A DNA stretch of 64,000 nt from Fictibacillus terranigra (GTDB taxonomy: Bacteria; Bacillota; Bacilli; Bacillales; Fictibacillaceae): contig NZ_JAUHLN010000004.1 in assembly GCF_030412265.1 (NCBI RefSeq), positions 343,876 through 407,875 of the forward strand. The letters are read 5' to 3'. Each line of letters begins with the position of its first letter. Within the stretch, counting starts at the first letter, position 1. Below, piece after piece: positions 62,905 to 64,000 of this stretch. Below the pieces are notes generated by a model. That model did not search any database. It was not told the origin of the DNA and saw only the letters and a list, made by a program, of their open reading frames with translations. The translations under genes and the position numbers were made by a program.

Positions 62905-63771
62905 ATGGAAGACGTGTTACGCCCTCTTTACCAGGAAAGGGCAAGTAACGAAAACACACTTGGAGTTCTTTTGATCGAAAAAAATAAACCGTTTAGTCCC
63001 TTAACGGATAATTTTGACTGCATCTTATTTATCATCGTTACTCACGCAGATAAACCTTGGAGTGTTAAACATTATGAGTTCGATGACAAGATTGCCGCTT
63101 TACATATTGTTGCGGAAGAGAGGCTCAATGAATGGCTTCTTCTCGGCTCCAACCGCCGAGTGGTTGATTGGGTCATCAATGGAAAGGTATTGTTTAACCG
63201 GAATGAATATATTACGGAATTAAGAGACAGGCTTGATAAATTTCCGGTTCCTGAGCGCTCTAAAAAAATTACCATTGAATTTGCAAAACTGCTTCGCCGC
63301 TTTTCAGATGGAAAAGAACTGTTTCACAAAGGCCAGCATCTAGATTCCTTCAATCATATTCTCCATGCTCTCCATCACCTGGCAAGGCTGGCTGTTATCG
63401 AGCGGGGATTCCATCCGGAAATAACAGTGTGGAATCAGGTAAAGGTCATTGAGCCGCAAATCTACAAATTATATGAAGAGCTCATTACCGGTAATGAATC
63501 GATCGATAAACGGATTGAACTTCTATTGATCGCCAGCGAATTTTCCATCAGCTCCAAAACAAAGCTAGGGGCCGGCCACTTATTAAACGTGTTCGAAGAG
63601 CAACAAGAGTGGACAGTGGCTGAACTGATGGAACACCGAGAGATCTCGGATTACTCCATTGACCTCGGAATCCTGCTTGAACACCTGATTGAAAAGGGGA
63701 TCGTGGATGTGATCCGCCAGCAAACTAAAGGAAAGAACTTGTTCCATCGCCACTATACGACGAATAAATAA
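62905..63771 (+). CDS. ygxA: YgxA-like nucleotidyltransferase-like protein
   Basis: The 288-residue protein has an N-terminal nucleotidyltransferase-like part (TLGVLLIEKNKPFSPLTDNFDCILFIIV) and a helical C-terminal part with LLRRFSDGKELFHKGQHLDSFNHILHALHHLARLAVIERG and NQVKVIEPQIYKLYEELITGNESI. It matches the YgxA family that precedes rrn operons in bacilli. I prefer ATG 62905 (GGGAG 8 bases upstream) to TTG 62830, which has no usable ribosome site. Catalytic residues of active transferases are not evident. Function unknown. Confidence 0.8.
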   Translation: MEDVLRPLYQERASNENTLGVLLIEKNKPFSPLTDNFDCILFIIVTHADKPWSVKHYEFDDKIAALHIVAEERLNEWLLLGSNRRVVDWVINGKVLFNRNEYITELRDRLDKFPVPERSKKITIEFAKLLRRFSDGKELFHKGQHLDSFNHILHALHHLARLAVIERGFHPEITVWNQVKVIEPQIYKLYEELITGNESIDKRIELLLIASEFSISSKTKLGAGHLLNVFEEQQEWTVAELMEHREISDYSIDLGILLEHLIEKGIVDVIRQQTKGKNLFHRHYTTNK

Positions 63772-63801
63772 AAAAGAATTAAACTTTTTTCTAAAAAGCT
63801 G

Positions 63802-63831
63802 TTGACCTCTTTCTTGCTATCGTGTTATAGT
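63802..63831 (+). promoter_or_regulatory. rrn promoter P1
   Basis: TTGACC (63802-63807), 18 bases, TATAGT (63826-63831). It is the first of two promoters in the leader of a ribosomal RNA operon. Confidence 0.75.
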
Positions 63832-63887
63832 ACTACTTGTCGCTGAAACGACGCGGCAAACAAAAAGAAACACAAACAAAAAAGAGG

Positions 63888-63916
63888 TTGACACCTTACA
63901 CCAAAGATGTTATCCT
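63888..63916 (+). promoter_or_regulatory. rrn promoter P2
   Basis: TTGACA (63888-63893), 17 bases, TATCCT (63911-63916), about 86 bases downstream of P1, as in tandem rrn promoters of bacilli. Confidence 0.8.
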
Positions 63917-63951
63917 AAGAAAGTCGCCAAAACGAGCGGCGTTCGACAAAA

Positions 63952-64000
63952 TGTTCTTTGAAAACCAAACAAAAGCCAGGTAAGTCAGGGATTTTACAAT
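63952..64000 (+). other. 16S rRNA leader with boxA-like element, cut by the window edge
   Basis: TGTTCTTTGAAAACC (from 63952) is the conserved pre-16S leader element of Bacillus rrn operons (antitermination/processing region). The 16S gene should begin shortly beyond base 64000; none of it is visible. Confidence 0.75.

Noticed and set aside
63776..63800. Strong terminator of ygxA
   Set aside because: The AAACTTTTTTCTAAAAAG stretch is only weakly paired. I do not call it.

Overview
The window reads as a chromosomal segment of a spore-forming, mesophilic Bacillaceae species. It carries small acid-soluble spore proteins (SspK, SspE, an SspH-family protein), a PdaA cortex deacetylase, sigma-B-like promoters, PerR, and many TTG/GTG starts behind strong Shine-Dalgarno sites. 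From memory, gene order follows the Bacillus subtilis yfm-yfk-yfj-yfh-yga region up to a ribosomal RNA operon. A genus such as Fictibacillus is only a guess. No insertion sequence, prophage or CRISPR array was seen.

Layout. 1-4.1 kb: small hypotheticals, an AIM24-family protein, an ABC-F ATPase (yfmR-like) and a DUF962 membrane protein. 4.2-11.3 kb: a secretion island of two Lys-rich exported proteins and two tandem M6 (immune inhibitor A) metalloproteases; the first and third genes share an upstream motif. 11.3-12.7 kb: an RsgA-family GTPase behind a leader that looks like a ribosome-mediated attenuator. 12.8-13.7 kb: two neighbouring broken genes (yjbQ family and sirtuin). 13.8-22 kb: yfk-type genes (phosphatase, YihY, MFS, YfkD, radical SAM, DUF1128), a stress membrane protein and a YtxH-like protein with divergent sigma-B-like promoters, and a thioredoxin-fold protein under a PerR box. 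22-26.2 kb: class I fumarase, pdaA, and an RlmD/RlmCD-type methyltransferase. 26.2-26.5 kb: an AT-rich gap with a cluster of DnaA boxes.

26.5-38.4 kb: yfh-type genes (YfhD, YfhE, epimerase YfhF, recX, YfhH, sspK, YfhJ, YfhP, mutY, SDR, YfhS) with a CstA/YbdD pair inserted, and a GNAT gene whose leader holds a tRNA-like fold that competes with a terminator. 38.6-41.8 kb: sspE, nucleotide phosphatase ygaC and ABC exporter ygaD. 42-47.7 kb: a complete oligopeptide importer in the order D-F-A-B-C. 47.7-55 kb: an aromatic acid exporter-like protein, an orphan glutamate synthase large-subunit homologue with its own leader hairpin, and a glutamate-1-semialdehyde aminotransferase. 55.1-57.7 kb: a three-gene ABC-2 exporter. 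58-63.8 kb: a subtilase, a K+ channel-like protein, Bcp peroxiredoxin, an SspH-family protein, an M29 aminopeptidase, PerR, YgzB and YgxA. The window ends in tandem rrn promoters and the 16S leader.

Themes: peroxide defence (PerR, Bcp, PerR-boxed thioredoxin), peptide scavenging (InhA pair, subtilase, peptide importer, M29 peptidase), sporulation, and RNA-leader control. The two most unusual signals are the tRNA-like antiterminator candidate before the GNAT gene and the uORF attenuator before the RsgA paralogue.
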